Assembly: GCF_006716645.1 (NCBI RefSeq)
Contig: NZ_VFPL01000002.1
Location: 186,001 to 250,000, forward strand
DNA from: Arcticibacter tournemirensis
Lineage (GTDB): Bacteria; Bacteroidota; Bacteroidia; Sphingobacteriales; Sphingobacteriaceae
Direction of reading: 5' to 3'
Length of the DNA: 64,000 nt
Below are positions 35,101-42,827 of the stretch, in pieces. Position 1 is the stretch's first letter, and every line of letters begins with the position of its first letter. Made by a program: the position numbers and the translations under genes. The notes beneath the pieces were generated by a model. The model searched no databases, was not told the origin of the DNA, and saw only the letters and a program-made list of their open reading frames with translations.

Positions 35101-35534
35101 GTCAGGAAGAACTTGCTGATTTTGAGGCTAAAGGAACCATAGAGTTCCTAAGGGACGACTTTACCCTGACCATTCCGGTTGAAGATGCTGAAATCATTGC
35201 CGAGGACGTCCCCGGATGGCAGGTAGCAAATATTGGAAAACTAACAGTCGCCTTAGATGTTACGCTAACTACTGAACTAAAGCAGGAGGGCATTTCAAGG
35301 GAGCTTGTTAACAGAATTCAGAACCTGAGAAAAGAAATTGGATTGGAGGTAACAGATAAGATTAATGTTATTGTATCTCCGGACCCTTATTTCGAAGAAG
35401 CAGTGAAGAATAATTTATCATATATTTGCGCCGAAATTCTGGCTGACTCTTTTGAATTTGGATCCGGCCTTCAAACAGGTGAAAAAGTTGAAATTGAAGA
35501 AAAGGAATTATTAATATCTATTACAAAGACTTAA
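32142..35534 (+). CDS. ileS: Isoleucyl-tRNA synthetase, type 2, with GIHH signature
   Basis: This 1130-residue class I synthetase charges tRNA-Ile. Length and sequence match the eukaryote-like IleRS2 group. The ATP-binding signature normally reads HxGH but here is G54-I55-H56-H57 in ANGMPGIHHVMARS. The second motif is normal (K678-M-S-K-R in GNKMSKRLGN). The editing domain is between about 200 and 420 (WTTTPWTLPSN, DDGTGIVHIAS), and tRNA-binding and C-terminal domains follow. IleRS2 enzymes tolerate mupirocin, and those with a GxHH motif are reported to be extremely resistant. The gene starts an operon: a DksA-type gene begins two bases after the stop and lspA follows. Confidence 0.96.
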   Translation: MYKEYKQLNLSETGKEILEYWKDRQIFEKSISNRPASKPYTFYEGPPSANGMPGIHHVMARSIKDIFCRYKTLKGFRVERKGGWDTHGLPIELAVEKTLGITKEDIGKKITVEEYNSACRKEVMKYTDVWNDLTEKMGYWVDLENPYITYKNEYIETLWWILKELYNKNFLYKGYTVQPFSPAAGTGLSSHELNMPGTYRNIKDTSIVAQFHLKHDQVHPLTPVLFQNEAEDTVVLAWTTTPWTLPSNCALAVGKDVSYVKIRTFNPYTYSPVSVILAKELVSKHFKPEGQTASFRDYKGGDKVIPWELAGEFKGSDLIGLRYHQLMPYVSNEKLEKDAFRIILGDFVTTDDGTGIVHIASIFGADDFRAARENNIPSVLATDDKGNEYPLVDRQGRFTDEVTDFAGRFVKEEYYPDEVRNQPDFKPTDVLIAIKLKEDNKAFDVKKYEHSYPHCWRTDKPVLYYPLDSWFIRTTAVKDRLVELNKTINWKPEATGTGRFGNWLENLVDWNLSRSRYWGTPLPIWRTEDGAEEVCIGSVEELRGKLTEALNSGVLNAEENDKITKIADSFDHSSFDLHRPYVDDIILVSSDGRKMYREPDLIDVWFDSGAMPYAQWHYPFENKENFENAYPADFIAEGVDQTRGWFFTLHAIAVMLKDSVAFKNVVSNGLVLDRNGNKMSKRLGNAVDPFETIGKYGADATRWYMISNASPWDNLKFNIEGLDEVRRKFFGTLYNTYAFFALYANIDGFNYSEEEIAISERPEIDRWIISLLNTLSKEVDGYYGDFEPTRAARAIQDFVDEHLSNWYVRLCRRRFWKGDYTEDKISAYQTLYTCLDTIARLMSPIAPFFSERLFLDLNTITGKDSAESVHLTDFPEYHDSLVDTGLEERMALAQDISSLVLSLRKKVGINVRQPLNKILLPVLDNTFREKVERVKELILSETNIKDIEFIHDTSGIITKKVKPNFKALGPKAGKYMKDVASFITSLSQEELADFEAKGTIEFLRDDFTLTIPVEDAEIIAEDVPGWQVANIGKLTVALDVTLTTELKQEGISRELVNRIQNLRKEIGLEVTDKINVIVSPDPYFEEAVKNNLSYICAEILADSFEFGSGLQTGEKVEIEEKELLISITKT

Positions 35535-35535
35535 T

Positions 35536-35919
35536 ATGGAAAATAACGGAAAAACAAGGTATTCGGATGCAGAATTACAAGAGTTCAAAGAGATAATTCT
35601 TGAGAAGATGCGTGTAGCAAAAGAAGAACTCGGATCGCTTGCACAGTCCTTAAGCAACCCTAACCTGAACGGTACGGATGATACAGCAGGAACGTATAAG
35701 ACCCTTGAAGACGGATCTGCAACATTGGAAAAAGAGCAGATAAATCAGCTGGCTGCCAGGCAGAAGAAGTTCATTGAGAATCTTGAAGCAGCCCTCGTTC
35801 GCATTGAAAATAAGACTTATGGCGTGTGCAGGGAAACAGGTAAACTTATACCTAAAGAGCGCCTGCGTGCCGTGCCGCACACTACGCTAAGCATGGAAGC
35901 TAAAATGAAGCAGTATTGA
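35536..35919 (+). CDS. TraR/DksA family regulator with degenerate zinc finger
   Basis: This 127-residue protein has the DksA plan: a long coiled-coil helix (about 10-95) followed by a short C-terminal finger. In the finger (YGVCRETGKLIPKERLRAVPHTT) only one of four usual Cys remains, with Thr and His at other positions, so zinc is probably not bound as in E. coli DksA. The same form is common in Bacteroidota. It may bind RNA polymerase through the secondary channel and tune stringent control. The coiled-coil tip shows NGTDDTAG, with the acidic residues needed at the tip. The stop overlaps lspA by one base. Confidence 0.85.
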   Translation: MENNGKTRYSDAELQEFKEIILEKMRVAKEELGSLAQSLSNPNLNGTDDTAGTYKTLEDGSATLEKEQINQLAARQKKFIENLEAALVRIENKTYGVCRETGKLIPKERLRAVPHTTLSMEAKMKQY

Positions 35920-36569
35920 TGAAAGCTTATACCAAGCCTTTTCTGGCTGTAATCCTGGTCTTATTTGCAGACCAGGTTCTAAAGTTCTGGATAAAATTAA
36001 ACATGAGCCTTGGCCAGGAATACCGTATCATCGGTGACTGGTTCATTATACATTTCACCGAAAACAATGGAATGGCTTTCGGGATGGAGTTTGGAGGAGA
36101 AGCCGGTAAATTAATCCTTACGCTGTTCAGAATTACGGCAGTGTGTGCTATAGGTTACGGCGTAGTACACCTCGTTAAACATAAATACCACCGCGGATTA
36201 ATATTGAATGTCGCCTTAATCTTTGCGGGTGCATTAGGCAATATCATTGATTCCACTTTTTACGGCCTTTTGTTTAGTGAGAGCTCTTATTTCCAGCCAG
36301 CCAAGTTATTACCCCCTGAAGGAGGCTATTCAAGCTTGTTCCATGGAAAAGTAGTAGATATGTTTTATTTCCCCCTCATTCAGGGCAACTTCCCTCAGTG
36401 GTTCCCTATATGGTCAGGGGAGGATTTTATCTTCTTTCGTCCGGTATTCAACATTGCAGACGCAGCAATATCTGTAGGGGTTATTGCTATACTCGTTTTT
36501 CAAAAACGCTACTTTAAAGAAGAGAAAAAGGAAGAAAGCTACCCTCATAGCGAGGTAATAGAAGAATAA
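35919..36569 (+). CDS. lspA: Lipoprotein signal peptidase LspA
   Basis: This 216-residue aspartyl protease removes the signal peptide of prolipoproteins. It has four hydrophobic segments, ENNGMAFGM near 46, the catalytic Asp block GNIIDSTFYG near 108 and the second Asp block FNIADAAISVG near 180. A Bacteroidota-type loop (about 112-150) lengthens the protein beyond the usual 160-170. I chose ATG 35919, which shares its A with the dksA TGA stop. Confidence 0.94.
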   Translation: MKAYTKPFLAVILVLFADQVLKFWIKLNMSLGQEYRIIGDWFIIHFTENNGMAFGMEFGGEAGKLILTLFRITAVCAIGYGVVHLVKHKYHRGLILNVALIFAGALGNIIDSTFYGLLFSESSYFQPAKLLPPEGGYSSLFHGKVVDMFYFPLIQGNFPQWFPIWSGEDFIFFRPVFNIADAAISVGVIAILVFQKRYFKEEKKEESYPHSEVIEE

Positions 36570-36744
36570 GCCGTCTCCTGCAATCTGTAAAAGAATACTT
36601 TTCAAGCCATTCGTTGTTGTAATCATTGCCTGATGTTACATTCCGGCATAAATTTTCGTATTGCTTCTGAACATAATTTTTAATGCCCGTGTGGAATTTA
36701 ATATGAATGAACATCTATCTAGTACACACACAAAATACAGAAAT

Positions 36745-37446
36745 ATGAAAAAGTATCTGATCGTCGCTCTATTTAGCGCACTTGCAACTAATGCATTCTC
36801 ACAATCTACCTTTGACACCCGCAGAAAACTGGAAGTAAACGGTTCTGCAGAGGCTGAAGTAACACCCGACATTATATATGTTGGAATCTCCCTTAAAGAA
36901 TATTTCAAAGACAACAGTAATAAAAAGAAAACGGATATTGAGGATCATGAACGCCAGCTTCTTACTGCTGTCACTAATGCCGGCGTGCCGAAAGAAAACT
37001 TCACAGTGAACAATATTTCGGGATACGCTACCTGGCAAAAGAAGAAGTCACCGGACTTCCTCATATCAAAACAATACAGGATAAAGTTAACCGATCTGAA
37101 TAAGTTTAACCAGATTATGGAGGCTCTTGATCAGAAAGCTGTTCAATACACGAATATCGAGAGTTACGATTATTCAAAGATTGAGTCGCTTAAGAAAGAC
37201 CTGAAGATTAAAGCTCTGCAGGCAGCAAAAGATAAAGCGACTTACCTCGCAAAAGCTGTTGACGATGAGGTTGGTGATGCACTTGAAATACAGGAAATCA
37301 ACAATGAGTATTATCCGCAGCCTATGTACAGGGCCAATACGATGCTAAAAACGCAAATGGAATCTGCAGACGCTTCTTCTCCGGAAATAGACTTTAAAAA
37401 GATAAAATTAAACTACCAGATGAGGGTAGTATTTCAACTGAAATAG
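36745..37446 (+). CDS. SIMPL (DUF541) domain periplasmic protein
   Basis: This 233-residue protein starts at ATG 36745 with a signal peptide (MKKYLIVALFSALATNAFSQ). The SIMPL domain follows: EVNGSAEAEVTPDIIYVGISL near 32, VPKENFTVNNISGY near 85, and a C-terminal YQMRVVFQL strand. Family members are exported or outer-membrane proteins linked to stress tolerance; the mechanism is unknown. An upstream in-frame codon at 36661 was not used because the signal peptide begins at 36745. Confidence 0.85.
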   Translation: MKKYLIVALFSALATNAFSQSTFDTRRKLEVNGSAEAEVTPDIIYVGISLKEYFKDNSNKKKTDIEDHERQLLTAVTNAGVPKENFTVNNISGYATWQKKKSPDFLISKQYRIKLTDLNKFNQIMEALDQKAVQYTNIESYDYSKIESLKKDLKIKALQAAKDKATYLAKAVDDEVGDALEIQEINNEYYPQPMYRANTMLKTQMESADASSPEIDFKKIKLNYQMRVVFQLK

Positions 37447-37458
37447 TTCCCTGTAACA

Positions 37459-37507
37459 GGTTGTGAGTTGAATGCGATTGGTTTTCTTAAGCCTGCAGCT
37501 CACAACC
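37459..37507. repeat. Inverted copy pair of the GTTGTGAG intergenic repeat
   Basis: GGTTGTGAG (37459-37467) and CTCACAACC (37499-37507) are perfect inverted copies around a 31-base loop, between two convergent genes. The 12-mer GGTTGTGAGTTG here recurs at 51704-51715 in another gap, so it belongs to a dispersed repeat family. It may also help end transcription. Confidence 0.6.
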
Positions 37508-37531
37508 TTCAACTCTCAACCGCTGACGTCG

Positions 37532-37882
37532 CTAAAACTCCGATAGCATCTTTTCAAGTTCGTCGAGTTCAAAAGGCTTCGCTAACCAGGCATCGGCGCC
37601 GGCTTCTTCAGCCAACTTCTTAATATCGTTGTTTGCAGAAAAATAGATAACAGGTATATCTTTGAATTCCTCATGTGTTTTTAGAGTCCGGGTGGCAACA
37701 ATTCCCCCTGTATCGGGTATCCAGTTATCCATTAAAATTACGTCCGGGCGGCATTGTTCAATGATAGAAATTATATCGGTGCAATTAGTACGCGTATGTA
37801 CATCCCATCCTTTCTCACTTAGCAGATAGTTTAAAATGTCGAGAATATCCGCGTCGTCGTCAAAAATCATTATACGCTTCAT
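37532..37882 (-). CDS. Single-domain response regulator of the phytochrome cluster
   Basis: This 116-residue receiver-only protein has FDDDADILD at 7-15, phospho-acceptor Asp in DVILMDNWIPD near 51, Ser in YFSAN, and Lys in AKPFE. It is a close paralogue of the regulator at 30091-30462; the stretch IPVIYFSANND is identical in both. It lies 84 bp downstream of the CheB/CheR/PAS kinase gene and is its most likely phosphorylation target. With no output domain it must act through a partner. It has its own promoter with a large palindrome. Confidence 0.93.
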   Translation of the reverse strand: MKRIMIFDDDADILDILNYLLSEKGWDVHTRTNCTDIISIIEQCRPDVILMDNWIPDTGGIVATRTLKTHEEFKDIPVIYFSANNDIKKLAEEAGADAWLAKPFELDELEKMLSEF

Positions 37883-37898
37883 CGAGCTAAAGCTATAA

Positions 37899-37950
37899 CA
37901 AATCTATTAATTGTGCAATAAGTTAATTATTAATATAATTAACTTATTGC
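37899..37950 (-). promoter_or_regulatory. Response regulator promoter overlapped by a 16-bp palindrome
   Basis: Minus strand: TAGATTTG (37906-37899) fits the -7 consensus, 16 bases before the ATG. Where the -33 element should be lies a perfect inverted repeat, GCAATAAGTTAATTAT (37915-37930) and its complement (37935-37950), with a 4-base loop TAAT. It could be an operator, or an AT-rich hairpin ending the upstream kinase transcript; no T-run follows it. Confidence 0.55.
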
Positions 37951-37966
37951 TTTATAGCCGAAGCGC

Positions 37967-40900
37967 TCAGAGAGCATAGTCTCCCGGAGATGGCTGATAC
38001 TCCAAAGGCATTGAAAACCAAAATGTTGACCCCTCTCCCTCGCGCGAGAACACGCCTACTTTGCCTCCGTGTCTGCGAATTATCTCAGCTGAAATAAATA
38101 AACCCAATCCGAGTCCTGAAAACTTTTGAGAGGACTCCTGAACCCTAAAAAACCGATCAAAAACCAGATCCTTTTTGTCATCAGGAATACCTATTCCGAA
38201 ATCGGTAACAGAGACTTTCAGCAGTTCATCTGTCCTATCTACTTTCAGTATTATCGTGTCGGCGTCGGGTGAATACTTTATTGCGTTGGATAGAAAATTA
38301 ATGATTACCTGTTCCAAACGATGCTTGTCGGCCTTTATGAGGATATCCGTGTTACCCTCCAGGATGACAGTATGCTTTATATTGATATTGTTGATCTGAT
38401 CGAGACAGTCTTGTATTACTTCACCAATATTGAAGATGGCATTATGAAACTGGAGCTTTCCACTCTGTATTTTTGTAACATCCAATAAATCGTCTACCAG
38501 GGATGTAAGTTTGTTTACCTGTTTATTTGCCTTCTCAATAAACGACTGAATCTGTGTAGCGCCGCCATTTTTTGACGCGAGTCGTTCAGCAATTTGCAGC
38601 GATGCTTTCATACTGGTAATCGGTGTTTTAAGCTCGTGACTAGCAATACTCATAAATTCATCTTTCTTTTGCAACAAGAGCTTTGTGGCCTGTTGGGCAA
38701 GTTCCTGATCTGTTATATCTGTTAAACTGCCCACATACCCTCCGAATTCTTTACCTGCTATTGGGTTGCTTTCTGCAAGCACCCACCGGTATTCGCCCGT
38801 TATACTTTTAAGCCTGAATTTGGATTGATATCTCATCCTTTGCTGAAAGGCATTTTTAAATTTCTTGTACTCACGCTCCGACTCGTCCGGATGAACGGCA
38901 TCCTTCCAGCCAAACTTCAAACTGTCGTTAAAACTCAAGCCCGTAAAGCTGACCCACTGCCTGTTCACATAATTACAGCGGCCCAGATTATCAACTCTCC
39001 AAATCATAAACGGCGATTCATCCGCCAGTTGTCTAAAATAGTCCTCACTGGCACGAAGGGCCTCAGATACCGTTTTTTGTTCGTGGATATCTGTACTGGT
39101 GCCTACCCACATTTTGATGCTGCCTGACTCGTCTCTGAGGGCTATGGCCCTGCTAAGATGCCACCTGTATTCTCCGTCGCGCCTTCGCAGGCGACGCTCC
39201 ATTTCAAAATCGGCACCAGTTTCCACCGATTTAGCCCATAACCTGCGGTTTTCAGGCCAGTCTTCCGGATGCACCACCTCTTCCCAATTCCATTCCTGCT
39301 GATCCCCGAACGATTTACCACTATACTCCAGCCAGCCCTCGTTAAAGTAATCTGCTATTCCATCAGAAGTAGCGGTCCAAACTTTCTGGGGCATGGCATT
39401 GGCGAGAAATTTAAATCGCTCTTCGCTCTTGCGTATTTCCAGCAGGGCCTGGTACTCCTTCAATTCAGCTTCGCGCTGCTGGGTGACATCAACCATCGAT
39501 CCCAGCATACGATGAGGCGTTCCGTATTCGTCATGCAATACAAATCCCCTGTCAAGTACAATCGCATACTGTCCATCCGACCTTAGAAAGCGATATTCCT
39601 TACTCCATTGCTTCTCACCACTGTTTATTACCTGATAAATTCCATCCTCAACCACTTTCCTATCGTCGGGATGAATGTGGTCAAACCAAAAACCAATTCC
39701 TCCCGTAGTCTCTTCATATCCGAAGAGAGAATAAAAGCTATCGCTCCACCACAATGAATTATTTACCAGGTTCCAGTCCCATATTGCATCGTTGGTGGCT
39801 TTAGAAACCAACCGAAAGCGCTCTTCACTTTCCGATAGTTCACGGGTCCGTTCTGCAACCTTATCTTCAAGGAGAACATTCAAGTTCTTTAGTTTCTCAC
39901 GCGCAGATATTAACTCATTATAATTTTTCCGAAGCTTTTGGTCGGCTGCCTTCTTTTCCGAAATGTCGGTGAATGTAACTACAAAACCGTCCATCATTTT
40001 TACGGCCACAGCTTCATACCACTTATGGCTATCTTCCACAGAGGGAATCTCGGCATGCAGCGGCACGTCCTCTTCTACAACCTGCTGATACTTTCCGAAG
40101 TATCCATTTTGAACAATCAATGGAATACTACTTAAACGCTTTCCCTGAAAAGCAGAGGACTGGAACAGCTTTTCCGCCTGATTATTACAGGTTACAAGCG
40201 TAAAATCATCGATCTGCCCCTTGGTATCGCGATCTGCCTTAAATACCATTATGGCGCTGAGGCTGGAATTAAAAACACCACTTATGATATTATTAAGCTT
40301 AGAAATGGTCGAAATATCAACAAAGGTTATGATTGCTCCGTCAATGCGCCTGTCTTGCCGGATATAGGGAAAAATCTTAACGAGGCAAAGATTATCGTTA
40401 TTAAGCAGGATCTCCCTCTCTATTGTGTGTTCTGTACTGAGGACATATTTTATATCAGACAAGAGATTCTCATAACGAATATTCGTCGAAATATGGGATA
40501 TGGGGCGGCCAATATCTGAATCTATAAGATTTATTATTTTAACCGCCGCGGAGTTAAATTTACGTATGCGCTGATCGGCATCCAGGAAAACCTGCCCGAT
40601 ATCGGTGCTGCGAAAATAATTATTCAGGTCGTCGTTAAGCTCTATTAGTTCTTTTATCTTAAGCTGATGTTCAGCGTTTAAGGTATGTAGTTCCTCGTTA
40701 AGCGACTGGAGTTCTTCATTACCTGATTGCAGCTCTTCATTTGCAGACAGAAGCTCTTCATTACTCGACTGCAGTTCCTCGTTGGTTGTCTCAAGCCCTT
40801 CAATGGCTATCTGAAGATTGGCCCGCGTTTCATTAAGCTCCTCTTCAAGTTCGGCGACATATTCGTTATGATCACCAGCTGGTAATATCTGTACGTCTTC

Positions 40901-42817
40901 CCTGTTCTGAGAATGGCTGTAATTATTTTCTCCAAGAACAATGATCGTATATGGTTTACCCTCCATATACCGGGGAGGCTTTACCGAAATACTGACAAAA
41001 AAATCGGAGTCCTTGCCCTTAATTCTAACGCTTTTGAGAAAAACTTTCTGCTCATCTTTCCAGCATTTACGTACCGCCGTATTCAATGCTACGGATAGTT
41101 CGGGAGAAACCATCTTTAAAATGTTCAGATTAAGTTTCTTCTCCGGCAGCGTTAGAAACCGGTTGAAGTTTCCAACAGCCTCTTTTATTTCATAGTTGTT
41201 ATCAATATAAAAGCATACATACCCAAAATCGTCGATCATTGATCTTGCAAACTCGTCAGCAAGGTCACTGGCTTTCTTTTTGTCCTCGCGCTGGGGTAAT
41301 GGAGGGAGCCTTCGTGACACCCCGCCCCCACCGCCATCCAGATTATGATAAAACTCGCTGGCGGCTGCTTTTACCTTTGCTGTCTTTCGGTAGATCTTCC
41401 ATTTACTATTAATTTCATCTAGTCCTTCTCTTATTGATGAGACAGTCTCGCTGGATCCAAGAAAGAGATAGCCCCCCAGCCTCACTGAAAAATGCAAAGT
41501 CGACAATACCTTATGCTGCAATATGCTATTCATATAAATTAGCATGTTGCGGCAGCTTACAAGATCGTTATTAATGAATGGAGGATCTTTAATAACATTA
41601 TGCTTCGCAAACACAATTTGCTTGCGTATACGTGGAATTACAGAATAGCCTTTATCCTCTTCTACAAAGTAAGTTCTCAGTATATCCTTCTGCACGTCCT
41701 TCTCTATCACCAAAGGATAAATATTCCGTCCCGCGAACTCAATGCTGCTTTCATCAATATCTGTCGCAAAAACTTTAACATCTAACTTTCGGTTATATTG
41801 AGTAAGATACTGGTCTATAAGAATAGCCAGGGAATATGCTTCCTCGCCGGTACTGCAGGCACATATCCAAACTTTCAGAGTGTCGCCATCAGCTTTATTA
41901 TTGATCAGGGCAGGCAGCACTTCTGAATAAAGGCATTCAAAAGCCGGCTCATCTCTAAAGAAACGGGTCACTCCAATTAAAAAGTCCTTGCTTAAGCGGA
42001 TCACTTCTTCCTTATCTTTCCGGAGATAATTAACATATTCATCCAGCTTATTAACATCCCGTTGCCCCATCCTCTTTCCGATACGCCTGATTATTGTAGG
42101 CGTTTTATAGTATTGAAAATCATACCCCTTTACCTGGTATATCAGAGAAAACACCTCGTCCAGAAGACGATCGTCTACCGATCCCTTTTGAAGCGGATGT
42201 ACAGGTGTTTCTTTTATATAGTTGTAGATCTCTTCGGGCATCATCTCGGGAGGAAGAATAAAATCAGCGTTTCCCGAAGTGATTGCGCTGTTTAACATTC
42301 CATCGAATTTCGCCGTCAGCGGATCCTGGACAATCACTAAACCGCCACAGGCCTTCACTGCTTCAATACCCTTTGTTCCATCGCTGCCGGTACCCGATAA
42401 TATAACAGCAATGGCCTTATCTCTTTTATCTTTCGCCAGCGAATAGAGAAAATTATCAATAGCAATATTAGGAGCTTTCTCGATAGCCTTATTCTCAAGG
42501 AGAAGTTTCCCATGCCTGATAGTCATTAATTTATTGTTCGGAATAACATAGACGCACTGCTTCTGGACGGTAATTTCATTTTCCGCTTCAAAAACTTTCA
42601 TATGCGTGTGCTTAGATAAAAGCTCAACTAACAAACTTTTATAATCCGGAGAAAGATGCTGAATGATGATAAACGAGAGACTGGCGTTTTCGGGCATATT
42701 GTCGAAAAACTCGTGGATCGCTTCTAATCCACCAGCAGACGCTCCGATAGCCACGACGTAATGTTTCTGCGCGGCTCCCGTCCTCTTTAACAGACTTATT
42801 GCCCGGTTTTCTTCCAT
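37967..42817 (-). CDS. CheB/CheR-type multidomain sensor histidine kinase with six PAS domains
   Basis: The protein has 1616 residues in this order: CheB methylesterase domain without receiver (about 18-200; catalytic S27 in GASAGG, H54, D146 in GTGSDG), CheR methyltransferase (about 205-490), PAS (about 530-640), a long coiled coil of NEELQSSNEEL repeats (about 660-735), PAS domains near 740, 865, 1000, 1130 and 1260, HisKA with SIASHELKTP (H1394), and HATPase_c at the C-terminus. There are no membrane segments, so it is cytoplasmic. CheB and CheR modules fused to PAS kinases are thought to sense or tune signals by methylation rather than to drive chemotaxis. It begins 10 bp after the phytochrome gene, and a response regulator follows, which places it in a light-signalling chain. 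Confidence 0.93.
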   Translation of the reverse strand: MEENRAISLLKRTGAAQKHYVVAIGASAGGLEAIHEFFDNMPENASLSFIIIQHLSPDYKSLLVELLSKHTHMKVFEAENEITVQKQCVYVIPNNKLMTIRHGKLLLENKAIEKAPNIAIDNFLYSLAKDKRDKAIAVILSGTGSDGTKGIEAVKACGGLVIVQDPLTAKFDGMLNSAITSGNADFILPPEMMPEEIYNYIKETPVHPLQKGSVDDRLLDEVFSLIYQVKGYDFQYYKTPTIIRRIGKRMGQRDVNKLDEYVNYLRKDKEEVIRLSKDFLIGVTRFFRDEPAFECLYSEVLPALINNKADGDTLKVWICACSTGEEAYSLAILIDQYLTQYNRKLDVKVFATDIDESSIEFAGRNIYPLVIEKDVQKDILRTYFVEEDKGYSVIPRIRKQIVFAKHNVIKDPPFINNDLVSCRNMLIYMNSILQHKVLSTLHFSVRLGGYLFLGSSETVSSIREGLDEINSKWKIYRKTAKVKAAASEFYHNLDGGGGGVSRRLPPLPQREDKKKASDLADEFARSMIDDFGYVCFYIDNNYEIKEAVGNFNRFLTLPEKKLNLNILKMVSPELSVALNTAVRKCWKDEQKVFLKSVRIKGKDSDFFVSISVKPPRYMEGKPYTIIVLGENNYSHSQNREDVQILPAGDHNEYVAELEEELNETRANLQIAIEGLETTNEELQSSNEELLSANEELQSGNEELQSLNEELHTLNAEHQLKIKELIELNDDLNNYFRSTDIGQVFLDADQRIRKFNSAAVKIINLIDSDIGRPISHISTNIRYENLLSDIKYVLSTEHTIEREILLNNDNLCLVKIFPYIRQDRRIDGAIITFVDISTISKLNNIISGVFNSSLSAIMVFKADRDTKGQIDDFTLVTCNNQAEKLFQSSAFQGKRLSSIPLIVQNGYFGKYQQVVEEDVPLHAEIPSVEDSHKWYEAVAVKMMDGFVVTFTDISEKKAADQKLRKNYNELISAREKLKNLNVLLEDKVAERTRELSESEERFRLVSKATNDAIWDWNLVNNSLWWSDSFYSLFGYEETTGGIGFWFDHIHPDDRKVVEDGIYQVINSGEKQWSKEYRFLRSDGQYAIVLDRGFVLHDEYGTPHRMLGSMVDVTQQREAELKEYQALLEIRKSEERFKFLANAMPQKVWTATSDGIADYFNEGWLEYSGKSFGDQQEWNWEEVVHPEDWPENRRLWAKSVETGADFEMERRLRRRDGEYRWHLSRAIALRDESGSIKMWVGTSTDIHEQKTVSEALRASEDYFRQLADESPFMIWRVDNLGRCNYVNRQWVSFTGLSFNDSLKFGWKDAVHPDESEREYKKFKNAFQQRMRYQSKFRLKSITGEYRWVLAESNPIAGKEFGGYVGSLTDITDQELAQQATKLLLQKKDEFMSIASHELKTPITSMKASLQIAERLASKNGGATQIQSFIEKANKQVNKLTSLVDDLLDVTKIQSGKLQFHNAIFNIGEVIQDCLDQINNINIKHTVILEGNTDILIKADKHRLEQVIINFLSNAIKYSPDADTIILKVDRTDELLKVSVTDFGIGIPDDKKDLVFDRFFRVQESSQKFSGLGLGLFISAEIIRRHGGKVGVFSREGEGSTFWFSMPLEYQPSPGDYAL

Positions 42818-42827
42818 CCCCTTGTAC

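Noticed and set aside
37967-42817. CheB/CheR domains as sign of a chemotaxis operon
   Set aside because: No methyl-accepting receptor, CheA, CheW or flagellar gene is near; the domains are fused to a PAS kinase in a light-sensing cluster.
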